A DNA stretch of 64,000 nucleotides. It comes from Sialis fuliginosa. Lineage: Eukaryota > Arthropoda > Insecta > Megaloptera > Sialidae. The notes below the pieces were generated by a model that was given only the letters and a program-made list of their open reading frames with translations, was not told the DNA's origin and made no database searches. Of the stretch, positions 1 to 11,756 are shown in pieces. A program made the position numbers and the translations under genes. The stretch lies in NCBI GenBank assembly GCA_961205875.1, contig OY540812.1, forward strand, positions 3,844,001-3,908,000, written 5' to 3'. Positions within the stretch are counted from its first letter, which is position 1; every line of letters starts with the position of its first letter.

Positions 1-640
1 ATCAACTTTCCTATAAACGAAGAATTCACTATTAAAAACAAAACATGCATTGATTTAATTTTTTACATTTAAAAAACTTTTAAATTACATTTATTTTTAT
101 TACTTAATTTTGCTAAATTTATAATTTATAAGATATACGTCCAGTATTATCAAGTTTAACTAAATACTGCTTTAAGTAACTGTCATATTACTAACAGCGT
201 TTAAATTTGTTGATAATACCGGCTATAATTGAAAAATATTTTTTTTATTATTATAAAAATAAAACCGTTAATTTTAATTTACTGATACGCTAACACCACA
301 AAGTTCTCATCTAAAATGGGTTGATTATTTAAAATAAAATGTAACCCTACTATTCTATTCATACAGTCATATAGTTTAAATCGTGTTTTCATAATGCATA
401 TGTGTATGTAAGACTTTGTCAGAAATGGCAATATTAGAGTTAAATTAATCTTTGTTCGTTACACGAATGCTTACATTGCAGATCTAAACTTTACCGTTCA
501 CGGTCCCTACTCATTAGTACAATACATCTCCTACAGTACCATCCATGATAATTTCCAACTGGCCACAGAATTTTGAATCAGCGGTCTTCAAACAACGAAC
601 ATTCGAAAAAATAAGAGGTTCTCAATTCAATCAATAATAT
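1..640. other. AT-rich stretch, nothing recognised
   Basis: No convincing reading frame, RNA gene or terminal inverted repeat was seen. The sequence is AT-rich with short homopolymer runs. Confidence 0.5.
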
Positions 641-644
641 ATAT

Positions 645-1365
645 TATGTATGTTCTGATATAACTCCGAAAAATATCCACCAATTTGGACGTTTTTTTTG
701 TTTTTCTTTGAAAGAAAATACCCTCGATGTGGTCCCATACATTTTTTTAGAATCTTACGATGGATTTTTAAAACGGTGGAGGGTTTCAATTTGGCTGTTC
801 ATATTTTTTGTTTTTTTCGGGTTTAACTCCGACAAATATCCATCGATTTGGATGTTTTTTTGTTTCTTTGTAAAAATATACTCCCGATGTGGTCCCATAC
901 ATTTTTTTAGAATCTGACAATGGATTTTAAAAAGGTGGGGGGTTTATATTTTTTTCGGGTATAACTCAGACAAATATCCACCAATTTGGATGTTTTTTTG
1001 TTTGTTTGAAAGAATATACTCCCAATATGGTCCCATACATTTTTTTTAGAATGTGACGATGGATTTTAAAAAAGGTGGAGGGTTTCAATTTGGCTGTTCA
1101 TATTTATTGTTTTTTCGGGTTTAACTCTGACAAATATCCACCGATTTGGATGTTTTTTTGTTTATTTGAAAGAGTATACTCCCGATATGGTCCCATACAT
1201 TTTTTTAGAATCTGACGATGGATTTTTAAAAAGGTGGAGGGTTTCAATTAGGCTGTTTATATGTTTTATGTTTTTTTTCGGATATGACTCCGACAAATAT
1301 CCACCGATTTGGATGTTTTTTTGTTTGTTTGAAAGAGTATACTCCCGAGGTGGTCCCATATAATT
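645..1365. repeat. Five-copy tandem repeat, 162-bp unit
   Basis: Units start near 661, 823, 961, 1123 and 1285. Each opens with an 'actccgacaaatatcc' block, then 'gatttggatgtttttttg', 'gaaagagtatactcc' and 'tggtcccatac', and closes with a 'ggtggagggtttcaa' block. Spacing is 162 bases except for the second unit (138), which has lost about 24 bases. The last unit breaks off after 'gaggtggtcccatat'. Short frames inside it are repeat artefacts on both strands. The same text occurs once, unarrayed and inverted, near 56700-56850, so the array grew from a dispersed element. Confidence 0.9.
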
Positions 1366-1428
1366 TTCATCAGAATTTGACCATACACTTCGATGATACT
1401 TAAAAAAAACAACTAAAAAGTAGATATA

Positions 1429-1531
1429 AATATCTAATAATTAAATTTAACAGTTTTTTGAAGTCAGTGCGAAGCCAATAAAAAACTTTTAAATAATAAA
1501 AAAAAAACTGTTAAATTTAATTATTAGGTAT
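1429..1531. repeat. Short inverted repeat (hairpin)
   Basis: About 26 bases around 'taataattaaatttaacag' at 1434 recur inverted at 1504-1527, with an AT-rich loop of about 50 bases. It lies just right of the 162-bp array and could be a small MITE. No target duplication was identified. Confidence 0.65.
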
Positions 1532-1879
1532 ACTTTTCGGTGTTTTTAGGTTTTTTAAGCCTTTTTTAAAGTCGGTTTCTTATTTATTTTTTAAGTTTTA
1601 TATTATTTACATATATTTTTGTTGGAAAAATTAATATGACACAAGATAATAAATTCTCAATTAATAAAATAGAAAGAGAGTACTTGTAGACAAAGACATA
1701 CATATTATAATAAAAATTTTCCATTAAACTAACCTTGCTTAATATATATATTTTTTTTAATACTTTGAATTTTATTAATATATTCGTGTTGTAAATAAAA
1801 TTAAATTAATAAAAATAAAAGAACATTAATCAAATAGTTTGAGAACTTCTGAAACTTCTCATCCCCTGATATACACGAA

Positions 1880-2066
1880 AACGTACATGGCTCGTTTATA
1901 ATACGCAGCGCGTCGGTTCTTCTTCTGCTTCTCCGACGTCGGTATATATGACCCGCCAGCTCCGCGACTGGACCGTCCCCATCCACCCCCACCCACCCCC
2001 ACTCACACACACACACAAATACACACATACTGACCACGAGCGATCGTTCGCGCACACTTCCGGTCA
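1880..2066. other. GC-richer pocket with CA microsatellite
   Basis: Base composition rises sharply (several CpG, CCACCC runs) against the AT-rich surroundings, ending in an interrupted CA run at 2003-2031. A minus-strand frame covers it, but its residues are low-complexity translations of the CA run. It may be regulatory or merely unique DNA. Confidence 0.35.
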
Positions 2067-2244
2067 ATGTTAGTTGTATTTCCTATTTCCAATATTGGTA
2101 AATCTAGTCGTAACTGCTCGTACTTTTTATAATTCTATTCTTATTATTGTTGTATGGTTATTTTTCTATTTTATTATTTCATTAAATTAATTTGGACAAC
2201 AACAAAAGAAATTGGCTGTATTTTATTTATTTATTTATTAGTAT

Positions 2245-2347
2245 GTCCGGTATTATAGCCTACCTAACAAAATTTGCTAGCTTGCAAGCACTTTCAAACG
2301 GGGTATCAAACTTATATGACAGTTCTCTTGGAGTTTTTGACAGCGTA
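2245..2347. mobile_element. One end of a GTCCGGTATTATA MITE
   Basis: Starts GTCCGGTATTATA and continues 'cctaacaaaatttgctagc', matching the left terminus of the intact element at 38048-38377. Its 'cttatatgacagttct' matches the right arm of that element, so this copy appears deleted internally and lacks its other terminus. Confidence 0.6.
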
Positions 2348-2385
2348 TGTATTTTTACTAACCTTGAATAGACCCAGGAATTTGA

Positions 2386-2930
2386 GCTGGGCGTTGATGA
2401 GTCAGTCACTCAGAACTTTTTTTACTTCCATCTTCTGAAAGAAATGAAAGTATTGTAATACCATCGAAAAATAGTGTCCGAGATAATGACAGATTCTGAT
2501 TGTACTAACTTCAAAAATTAAAGAAAAGTTAATTTCTGCATGGCGGCTGTGCGTGTGTCTGTGAACGTTGCGAGTATTATCTCACTAATTTTGATAAGAC
2601 TTGGTACATTTATAGTTCAATTGAACCTTAGGGACATTTACTATTTGTACGTGCCTAAACAGCCATTGAAGGGGTAAAAACCACCCTCAAAATTTGAATT
2701 TTAAATACAAATTAATGTCATTAATTTATGTTGCTTTGGAAACAAATGCAACTAAATTCAAATTAGTTATTCTACGAATGTGTATTATGTTTTTGACATT
2801 AGAACATTATTTATGTATACAAAGATGAGTTTTATTTCTGATTTTTCATATATTAAAAATTATTTAAAAACATATTAAAGAACATGGAAGTCATGTATGG
2901 TTCTCCATACCGATATTTTACATCTTTCTT
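2386..2930 (+). repeat. Dispersed repeat ('GCCGCCATGC' family), copy 1
   Basis: Same sequence, inverted, as 4230-4707 and 50700-51290, and partly 52236-52470. Shared blocks include 'ggcggctgtgcgtgtgtctg', 'tgataagacttggtacattt', 'ccttagggacatttac' and 'acgtgcctaaacagcc'. It opens with a 'gttgatgagtcagtcact' motif also seen at 31069 and 58147, and ends with 'gaacatggaagtcatg' (about 2882). No coding capacity remains. Strand is relative only; class unknown. Confidence 0.75.
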
Positions 2931-3654
2931 ACCTACAAGATAATATTTATTCCAAAAATTTTATATTATTTTAAAATTTATATGAAAACTCGACAGTTCT
3001 TAATTAAAAATAAATAATTTAATTGTCTAAGAGTTGTATATATCAATTAAAACTAGCGGAATTCGTGGAAAAGACAAGCAGTAAATGCACCGCACAAAAT
3101 TAAAAGCATATTTCACATTGCAAACAAGCACACCAACACACACATATATTTCATAAACAAGAAAAGCACCAAGTCCGAGTGTATGGCTGACCATGACATT
3201 AATTAATGTATAGTGAACAATTTATTACAGCATCCCTCTCTGGACCTCGCAGCGCACCCACCCCGCCAGCTCTTACACGATTAAATATAAGGTATATAAT
3301 ATAACAACAGAGATCTCCCCCCTCGCGTACCCCCTGCTCCGCCGGGATACAACACTAAGTGCGCAACATTAATTTTACCTTATTCATTCTCAAGATATAT
3401 TAGCTACATTAAGATACTACACGATTCCCAGTATATTTAGCGGAGTTAATTCTTTCTGTTCAACCGATGCTGATTCTAAAGGTATATGTGTTGATGAGAT
3501 AAAAAGAGAGACAGAGATAACGAAATATGAAACAGATATATAGAATAGAAGAGAGAAGAATAAACACAAATATAAATAATAAGAAAAAGATAATTAAGTA
3601 TTAATATATAAATGGAAAAACATAAATTGGTAGATAAATAAGAAAATCAGTACA
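2931..3654. other. Unassigned sequence with a GC pocket
   Basis: Mostly AT-rich. A pocket at 3236-3350 is richer in C and includes 'cccaccccgccagctc'. No frame or RNA fold was supported. Confidence 0.4.
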
Positions 3655-4174
3655 TAAGGTATTGACACCAGTCTTGGACGCTTTAAGAGTAAGGTATACT
3701 GTTTTTTGGGATTTTGTAATTATTATGAACTCATGTTACTAATAAAACAAGTAACTCTTTATTAAATCAATTTAATTACCCAAGTCCACAATTTTAGTTT
3801 TCTTTTTAAATGATAGCCTTTTATTTTGTTTTTGTATATTTATGTTTTTTTTTTCTCCAGTAATGGGTAAAGTAAAACTAGCAATGGGCACACAGTGATG
3901 GACACTTGCTAATGATTACAAAATGATAGTACCTACTACGATATAAAAGTTATAAAACGAAAATCGTAAAATTTGAACAACACAAATAATTGGTTTCAAT
4001 GTCTATCATTTTGACATACATTGGCCGATTGTCATCAAATTAGGCTATTTTACAGTTAAGTGTCTATGGATTATGATTCAATAATGGCAGCAGTAATCAA
4101 ATATCAACAAATATTTCTAATTAAGACATTTGTCCAACACTGGGGTATTTTCCAAGACTGGTACCAGTACCTTA
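3655..4174 (+). mobile_element. AGGTACTGG TIR element, full copy
   Basis: Left end 'taaggtattgacaccagtc' and right end 'gactggtaccagtacctta' are terminal inverted repeats of about 22 bases. Internal blocks ('aacaagtaactctttatt', 'tgatggacacttgctaatg', 'tcattttgacatacattgg') recur at 7549, 12957, 19181, 29943 and 52828. TA lies directly outside AGGTA...TACCT here and in the other copies, consistent with a TA-targeting superfamily. No transposase frame: a non-autonomous element of 520 bp. Confidence 0.85.
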
Positions 4175-4229
4175 GTTAAATTAAGATTATATTTTAATAT
4201 TAAGAAAATATTGTTTTCGATATATATGA

Positions 4230-4707
4230 AATATCGGTATATGGAGAACCAAACATGACTTTCATGTTCTTTAATATCTAATTTGAGGATGGTTTTTAGC
4301 CCTTTTATAGCTTTTCAGGCACGTACAAATAATAAATGTCCCTTAGGTTCAATTAAACTATAAATGTACCAAGTCTTATCAAAATTAGTGGGATAATATT
4401 CGCAACATTCACTTTTTAGACGATGAAAATTACAAAATTTCGAATATTTATAAAACCCCTAATCCGATTAGCACCAAAATCAATAGGTCTGGAGTACTCA
4501 CTGAGACAAAAATTTTCCCCAAAAATAATTCAGATCGGTGTATTTTTACAGTAGTTATCGTGAACGAAAGAAAATTCTACATCCAGACACACGCACAGCC
4601 GCCATGCGGAAATCAACTTTTCTTTACGTTTTGAAATTAGTATAATCAGAATCTGCTCTTATCTCGAACACTATTTTTCTTTCAGAACATGGAAGTAAAA
4701 TGGATTG
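4230..4707 (-). repeat. Dispersed repeat ('GCCGCCATGC' family), copy 2
   Basis: Inverted copy of 2386-2930. It carries 'catgactttcatgttcttt', 'gcacgtacaaataataaatg', 'aatccgattagcacc' and 'cacagccgccatgcgg'. It contains an internal segment (about 4425-4570) that copy 1 lacks but 50700-51290 has, so copy 1 is internally deleted. Confidence 0.75.
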
Positions 4708-5372
4708 TCTAATGTATTTTTTTTTAAATTCTATTTTTAACGCATATTTTACATCATTTACAAAGTTCCAATTATTTCTGAATTGTGAATAAAAATGCAA
4801 GCTACGAAGAAAAGTCTGTTTGTATAGAAAATCTGCAATCACTTTACAAGCAAATGTAAAACATTGTTATGAATCAACATTTAACGTGTACCATATAAAA
4901 TGCAACTGGAATTTTATTCCAATATTTCTTCTGGTAACGTTATATATATTCGGTTTTCTTTTATCGCCGTATATGTACGCTCTCACATGTTTCGCCTTGT
5001 AGAAAAAGTAATAAAATAAATGGCTGCTCCTCAACTGTATGTATTGTTTGGCGGTGCGCGTTTCTAGCCGGAGCACATCCATCGCGAACTAGCTCGCGAC
5101 TCCAATGGATATTTTATGTATATTATTGTAGCCAAGAATTTATTTTTACTACATGTTTCATGGATCCCCGATATCTTTTATTGAATTGCTGCTGATGTAT
5201 TAAACGTTCAATCCCGATATCATAAAATATCCTTACTTTATTTTACGTAAATGCGGAGTTTTATTGAATATTCTACGATATACATACTTCATACTGAACG
5301 ATATAAGATTGGTTTATTTTTCAAAATAAATACAATCGATTTCTACATACAATATACATATATTACGTTGCT
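4708..5372. other. Apparently unique DNA with a small hairpin
   Basis: A GC-richer pocket at 5040-5110 contains 'gcgaactagctcgcg'. Just right of it, 'ggatattttatg' at 5107 returns inverted at 5220-5231 (12-bp perfect arms). Overlapping frames on both strands near 4820-5080 have no family resemblance. Confidence 0.35.
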
Positions 5373-5480
5373 GGTGAAAAAATCCGGGTAGCTCCGCGTT
5401 CTGTTTTGTCTTCTTGACGACGTTTTGGTCAAATCCTATCGGCCATTTTCAGGTCTGGTCTGAACTTTGACTAGTGACAA
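5373..5480. other. Fragment with a CTGAAAATGG...AAAACG motif
   Basis: On the minus strand the order is CCTGAAAATGGCC, a short hairpin, TTGACC, then AAAACGTCG. This resembles the layout in the palindromes at 18895 and 44356. It looks like an isolated end of a retroelement or foldback element. Confidence 0.35.
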
Positions 5481-6627
5481 GAATTTTGGAGTAGAAAGTT
5501 CTTAAGGATATTACCTGAAGTTTCACCTCCTCCAACGAAGTCAACTAAAAATCAGTTTATTGACTTTCTTTCAACTTTATAACAAAAATAGTTATATATA
5601 AAATTAAAGCTAATTAAATTATCTACAAAAAATATTTCTTACATATGTTTTGTCAAATTCATGCTTCACCGATAAATGACTGTCTCAACTCGAGCTAAGT
5701 TGCGCGATCTCCAATATTTTTAATTTAGTACACAGCGAGATATTTCTATTAAAAACTACCCTGTAATTCAATAGAAGCTTAGGACATCCCAATATTATAT
5801 AAGAATTGTTATGTGTTTATTAACATTTTAGCTATAACTGCTGCAAAAACACCTACTAAAAATTAATTCTAAACTATGTATAGGTACTAATGTATATACA
5901 AAACTAATTTTTAATTGGTGCTATTATTGTATTGTTTATTAATTTTAAATAATAACTATAGTTTCCTCATCTAAATGAAATGCTCTTTACGTTAGTATCT
6001 ATAAAATTACAATAGTTAAAAACTATTTAGAAATTAAGAATATCGGATCGAGATTGGACCGAGACCTGAGCGATACCTATAGTGTGAATTATTTCATTGT
6101 GTATTGTATATTTATATTTGATTGGAGCAAGACCGACTCGATAGTCTGAATCGACCCTTAATGTTAGAGAACTTTGCTATTTTATCAAAAATACATTTTT
6201 AAAATTCAGTGTTTTTCTAAAATCCTCACCACAAGAAACACAGAATTATTAAATCTGCCATCAACCAGAGCTTCTGTATTCATTTTTACTACTTCAATCA
6301 TAAAACAGAATAATCTAACATACATTCGAACAAAACCATGTTAGAGACAACACACAGTTGCAACTGTATATACGGTTGTAAAATTGCATTCTGTGTCTTT
6401 ACTGGCCAATGTCCAGCCAGCACGTACTCTCAACAATACTTTCTAATCTCATTCAAGTGCTTCTTGATGACTCCTGCAGATCCCAACCCTCCGGCACAAA
6501 CTTTGTACTACCACATTTCAATTTTCATTACTTGTATGGGTAGTTTATGTCAAAAATGTTTATCATAAATATTCTTAGAATTATATTAGATTTACTTCTT
6601 TGACGTATTTTTAATTACTAGATACTA
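5481..6627. other. Nothing recognised
   Basis: AT-rich sequence. A 76-residue frame beginning at 6338 has no signal peptide, repeat or recognisable domain and is probably chance. Confidence 0.4.
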
Positions 6628-6713
6628 CAGGGTGTCCGCACAGGGTGTCTACTTTCTGGAAAGTCAAGGAAAAGTCAGGGAATTTCTTTAAAATTCTGAA
6701 AAGTCAGGGAATT

Positions 6714-6741
6714 TATTATAATAATAATAATAATAATAATT
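6714..6741 (-). repeat. (ATT)n retrotransposon tail
   Basis: About eight ATT units, read on the minus strand, directly following the 3' region of the truncated retrotransposon. They mark its 3' end. Confidence 0.75.
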
Positions 6742-6833
6742 CGAATTTATTCAGAAAATCACCTAGTACAGGTATTGAGTATATCACAAAAAGAGAAATA
6801 AGAAAATATTTATAGGTACAATTAAAATTAAGG

Positions 6834-7088
6834 TCAAAATTCCTCGATCTTATAGTTACACTTGTCCACTAAGAGTAACTTGAATTTCTTTTTAAATATT
6901 TGTAAAGGGAGATTTTTAATTTCCTTTGAGAGTTTGTTGTATATTTTTATAATCGAGTTATGGACTCCATTATGAATAATATTTAAACGAGATTGAGTAG
7001 TTTTAAGATCACTTAAAATATCTGGAAAGTCAGTAAAAAAGTGTATAAATTTAACGAGTAAAAAAAGGTCTTCAAATTTTTTGTACAT
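6834..7088 (-). pseudogene. Non-LTR retrotransposon ORF2 C-terminus, 5'-truncated
   Basis: An 84-residue minus-strand frame ends in a pattern typical of CR1/Jockey-like reverse-transcriptase proteins: residues near 50-65 read IYNKLSKEIKNLPLQIFKKK, followed by a basic-hydrophobic stretch and a terminal IEEF. Downstream on the same strand, a short 3' region ends at 6714-6741 in an (ATT)n run, the usual 3' tail of such elements. Endonuclease and polymerase domains are absent, so this is a dead 5'-truncated copy. It lies inside the CAGGGTGTC element, whose ends flank it. The first Met is arbitrary. Family is inferred from pattern, not from a search. Confidence 0.7.
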
Positions 7089-7202
7089 TCTGGGGCCCCT
7101 TGATCACTTCTTGCCCCCGAGCTTCTAGTGGTCAGGAAATTTTGAATCTGTAGTCAGAGAAAAGTCAGGGAATTTTATTTTCAAAAAACAGTGAACACCC
7201 TG

Positions 7203-7548
7203 CCGCAGCTTCTCTCGCTTAAATACAGAAGTTAGATATATGGTATCGCGGAGTTTATTTTAGATATTTGTATTCTACACAATTCTATGTATATTGTTCA
7301 GTATTAAACGGTTTAGGTAGCGTATTGCAAAAGAGCGCGTTGACGGCAAACTTGTTTTCGACTAGATCGTCACTGCTTATTCCTTATGTTACCTGACGTA
7401 AGAAAATATATACTAAAACTTGTGTGATAAGCGCACTAACGGACAAACAGACAGAGAGACGTTGCGTTTTATAATATGTAATTAATAAAAAAAAATTAAC
7501 TGACTCATTTTATTTGGGTGAGTTTTTAAATAAATAAATAAATTTTGT
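7203..7548. other. Nothing recognised
   Basis: Short AT-rich interval between two transposons, containing a CpG-bearing patch near 7330-7370. No gene signal. Confidence 0.4.
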
Positions 7549-7791
7549 TTTTTCTTTTTAAATTATAGCCTTTTCTTTTATGTTTTTTTTCCCCAGTAAA
7601 GTAAAACCGGTAATGATGGACATTTGCTAATGATTACAAAATGATATGTACTGCAACACAAAAGTTATAAAATAAAGAATCGTAAATTTTGTAATGTAAT
7701 GACAGTAATCAAAAACAAATAAATATTTCTAATTTAGTGCATTTAATTAAACAAGAGTCCAACACTGTGGTATGATCCAAGACTGATGTCT
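7549..7791 (+). mobile_element. AGGTACTGG element, internally deleted fragment
   Basis: Blocks 'attatagccttttctttta', 'catttgctaatgattac', 'ataaatatttctaattta' and 'gatccaagactg' match 3655-4174 in order. Both outer termini are missing or decayed. Confidence 0.7.
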
Positions 7792-8077
7792 ACGATTCAG
7801 TAATTTGTATGCAGGATATGTACCTACATGATATATTAAAAGTTGTGGGTACATAAATTTACCTGATATACATACAATATGTATCAGAGTTAGTAGTCAC
7901 AGAACGCAATAACAACATAATTAACTGATGTTGAGCCTCCCCCCTCGCGCGTCCCTTTCTCAAACGGGTCCATCAATCTCTGGCGTGGCCAAATGGATCT
8001 TCATTATTGGCGTCCGCCTGCAAATATCCCGTCGATTCATTAACGTCTCATGCATTATGTAGCGTCGCCGCCCGCCC

Positions 8078-8079
<2 letters not shown>

Positions 8080-8129
<50 letters not shown>
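8080..8129. repeat. (AC)25 microsatellite
   Basis: Uninterrupted dinucleotide run of about 50 bases, following a GC-rich pocket (8022-8079). Confidence 0.95.
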
Positions 8130-8133
<4 letters not shown>

Positions 8134-9867
8134 TCATCGTACCGGTGTATATTTTAAGGATTCACAAACTTCTTCAATAAATATTGGTTACGGATACAAA
8201 AATGTCATTTTGTGTAGGATTCTCAATCGAAGTATTTAAATATCTACCTGCAATTAACTTTGATATGAATGATAATCTTTCGAACCTTTTATTAATTAAG
8301 GGGTTACATCTAATCGTCAGATCTGAAAATGAGACTTTTAAAAAAAAAAATTTAGAATAATAAAAAACAATCAAATGAAATTTGAAGGGTTTACAGTGCA
8401 TGTCTCAAAAAAAAATGTTTAATGAAATAAAAAACAAATTGGTGACTTTAACGTTGCTACACTGAGTGCATCTTTTTTGTTATGAGCTCCACTCCGGAAA
8501 AAATAACTTCCATGGATCAACATCCAGAAGAAAAAAAACAATCTCGTTATTTACAGTTTACACGATTATTAAAAAATATCGATTTTTACAAATTTGTTAT
8601 CACAAAAAGTTGATTTTTGACAAAAAACAATGACATTAAATTGTTTATAAAAAACGTAATTGTTAACCAATCGTAAACATAGTGTGTACTTCGATGTAAA
8701 ATCTATCTAAGAAGTTACAATTAAAATTTCAAGTCGATCGGATGAAAAATAACCAAGATAACTATTTTTCAATTTCTTACGAAAATATCTCGATAACTAT
8801 TAGGGAGCGTTAATTTGTGGAAGTCTTAAGCGTAAATTACATAAGGTTTTTTTCTAATTAATTATTATAAAATTCGTTAATTGCAATCAGTTTCAGCTAA
8901 TGTCCTTGCTTTTTCGTTTTAAGAGTCAATTAATTTTTTACTACGGTATATTTAGGAGGGGGGAGTCGCATCCTTACAAGGTAGGAAGAAAAGTTGAAAA
9001 TTCTCTTACGTAAATTATTATTTTTTAAGTGAAAATGTATTCGTTTAATTTTTATTAGTCAACATTATTCTTCTCTTTTAAATTACCGAAAAAAAAATAA
9101 GACAATAATAAACATAAAAACTTTTTTAAGATTAAAACAAAACACACAAAATATAAAAAAATACAATTAAGAAGAATAAATTATACAATTTTTTTGTTAC
9201 ATAAAAAGGTATTTTATCTCCAACTTCCATAATTTAGAAAGAAAAGAAAATAAATGAAAAGCTAACAGTAATGTGACGTAATAAAAAATAAAACGAGCGC
9301 GACACAACTGACATTAATTTCATGTTCTTCCTTCACACCCCTACCCCTCCCCCATCCGCCTTTTCTTGAAATGTTATTATTTTCAGACACAAAAACTGTA
9401 TCATCCCTCTCATTTATACAGCTGTAAAGTATTCAGCTACCGGCCCCAACCACCGGCGCCCCTTGCCCGCTGCCGCCCCGCGCTTGCATAACGCGCGTAA
9501 TGCTGGAATTGGTTTCGTCAGCGCTACGAATTTAATTATTTCAATTTTTTATTTTCCAAAGCGACAATGACGCTCATAAGAAAATGAAATGAAATTCTTA
9601 AGCGCTGTCATACACCCCTTACGACTACACCCCCATCTTTCGACGGGGGTGCGGAGCTTTATTGCACTTAGAATGTGAGCGTACGGGGTATACAATATGT
9701 TTCAAGCACCTCGTTAATATTACCGGTGGATTTTTGTTACTTTTCAATTATTTTTAATAACATTGCTTCAAATCTAAAAAAATTAAAAAATTTATATTTA
9801 ATTTTAATTGTACCTAATTTTAGACATCTAAATGATTGAAACATTAAAAATATTTATTTGAAAAATA
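8130..9867. other. No gene seen; two GC pockets
   Basis: Predominantly AT-rich. At 9330-9520 the sequence turns C-rich ('cccctacccctcccccat', 'ccaccggcgccccttgccc', 'ccgccccgcgc'). Near 9629 a 'cccc...gacgggg' hairpin occurs. These pockets may be conserved non-coding DNA. No TIR pair was found. Confidence 0.4.
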
Positions 9868-10106
9868 ACCTTGGGTTGCATAAAGCAAAATTAATCACGA
9901 TTAGTTAATCAGTTGTTTTAAAACCATTATTATGTTAATTCTAAAAAACAATCATATTTATGATAAATTTTATAAGGTAAAAAATGATCATATTTAGTGA
10001 ATTGTTCATTTACAAATCGAAATTAAGTTTAGAATTAACATTAACCATGGTTTGAAAACAACTGATTAACTAATCGTGGTTAATTTTGTTTTATGCAACC
10101 CAGGGT
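9868..10106. mobile_element. Palindromic MITE (ACCTTGGGTTGC ends)
   Basis: Ends ACCTTGGGTTGCATAAAG and, inverted, CTTTATGCAACCCAGGGT-type sequence (actual right end has TTTTATGCAACCCAGGGT). Arms of about 75 bases are nearly complementary ('gattagttaatcagttgtt' recurs inverted at 10053). TA lies on both sides (9866-9867, 10107-10108). No coding capacity. Confidence 0.85.
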
Positions 10107-10984
10107 TAATCTTATTTTTCTTCTATAAAATCCATTAATAATAAACAGGTTATTCCAATTTAAAAAAAAGTTATATTTCAATATATCTCTGAAATTCGAC
10201 ATTCAATTATTTTTTTGACACCGCCATTATTCATCCCGGAAAAAATACAGACACTTTACCCTTTTAACCGATCTTCTAGATTCAATAATAACAAAGTTAG
10301 CAATGATCACTCGATTCTGGCGATAGTACCTACATATCAGTTTTATAATACCTAAACAAACTATTAAATAAAACTAATTGTTTCCAATATTGCTAAAATT
10401 AAGTTAAATCGAATAAATTGAAAAACTATACAGTACGGAACACTAATACAAAAAGACTTAACTCGCACTTGACAAATTTTTATTTTTTATCATACTTGTA
10501 TAACTAATTATATAAAACACTTCAGAAATACAAACACATGTGAATCATTATCAATGTAAAAATATAAAAAAATAAATCTATAGTTTTTTGATTGCATAAA
10601 ATCGGACAGACAAATATGAATAGATGTAGAGAACATTCTGGGCGTGTGTAGAGAGCACAGATTAAATCTTCAGCGGCGGTGTCCTGGAGGAATGTCCGGA
10701 GGAATGCAAGGTGCCTGTGCGCTTGCTAAGATGAACACGAAATCTTAATAATTGCAACATAAACATTATGTTACGACCTACGCGCGCAATTAATGAGCGA
10801 TGGATGATGATATTACGCATTGTGAGCTTTTCACTTTCCTACCTACACTGTTATTTTTCACAGCTATATTTTTACGTTACTTATAATATTTTTAATTTCT
10901 TTAATATGTGTTTTTTAAATAAAAAAATATTTTCAGCGTATCAAAATTATGAAATTCAATAGTTATTTGATTTATTTTGTTATT
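10107..10984. other. Nothing recognised
   Basis: AT-rich apart from a mixed-composition patch at 10660-10740. A 64-residue frame from 10768 has no recognisable domain. Confidence 0.4.
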
Positions 10985-11095
10985 CAGGGTGTCCACTTTC
11001 TGGAAAGCCAGGGAAGCCTAAAGTGGTCAGGGAAAGTCAGGGAATTTATTAATTTTTTTTAGATAGTCAGGGAAAATTTTTTATAAAACGTCTCT
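10985..11095 (+). mobile_element. Left end of a second CAGGGTGTC element
   Basis: CAGGGTGTCCACTTTCTGG followed by three 'gtcaggga' sub-repeats, as at 6641. The matching right end was not found downstream. Confidence 0.65.
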
Positions 11096-11756
11096 ATATA
11101 GAATTTTGTGTAGAATTTCAATAAATAGAGCACTTCCGGCGAGTTCTCTCAATTACTGTCTATTAAAAACTCTATTTTTAATATCCAATTACTCAAAACT
11201 TATACGTCCAATATTTAAAAAAAATTTAAACTTTTCAGCCATTGTGATGACAAAAAAAAATTATTTTGTTATAAAAAATACTTTTTTAATAAGAATCCCG
11301 AATATTAAATCTGCCTAGGTCCCCAACTATCGCCACTGGATAAAGATCAAATACATTATAAGGGTTATAATAAATTCATTCAAATATGTACATTTTATTT
11401 AAAAAAAGATGGCGGAGGAATATAAATTCCGAACACGCGAACTAATTAGTTCGTTTTTAAATTTGATATTAACCAGTAGCAGCAACAACAGTGTCTAATT
11501 CATCTCTCCCCCTGTCTCTGCAGCATCATCATTTTATTCCGCTATTATAAAGTAGGAGGAGTATTCCATAAAACGAGGGCGACGCCGTTTTCATTGTGAA
11601 TATTAAATTAAAACACCAATTTCCTTGCGCAGTTGAGATACATTTAAGTATTATATATTCCGGTGTGGGTTGACGAAGTTTTGCTCCTCGATGCAGGACC
11701 GGATTAACGAGATTTTATAATTAATACGTTAACTGCCATCATACAAACATTTTATA

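Larger units (their letters stand above)
6641..7202. mobile_element. CAGGGTGTC DNA transposon with nested retroelement
   Basis: Starts CAGGGTGTCTACTTTCTGG and ends GTGAACACCCTG. Both ends carry the 'aaaagtcagggaatttt' sub-repeats typical of a widespread animal repeat. CCGCA lies immediately outside both ends (6636-6640 and 7203-7207), a perfect 5-bp target duplication. A second CAGGGTGTCC at 6628 suggests insertion next to, or into, another copy. The middle (about 6714-7090) is a later retrotransposon insertion. No transposase frame remains. Superfamily not assigned. Confidence 0.8.
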
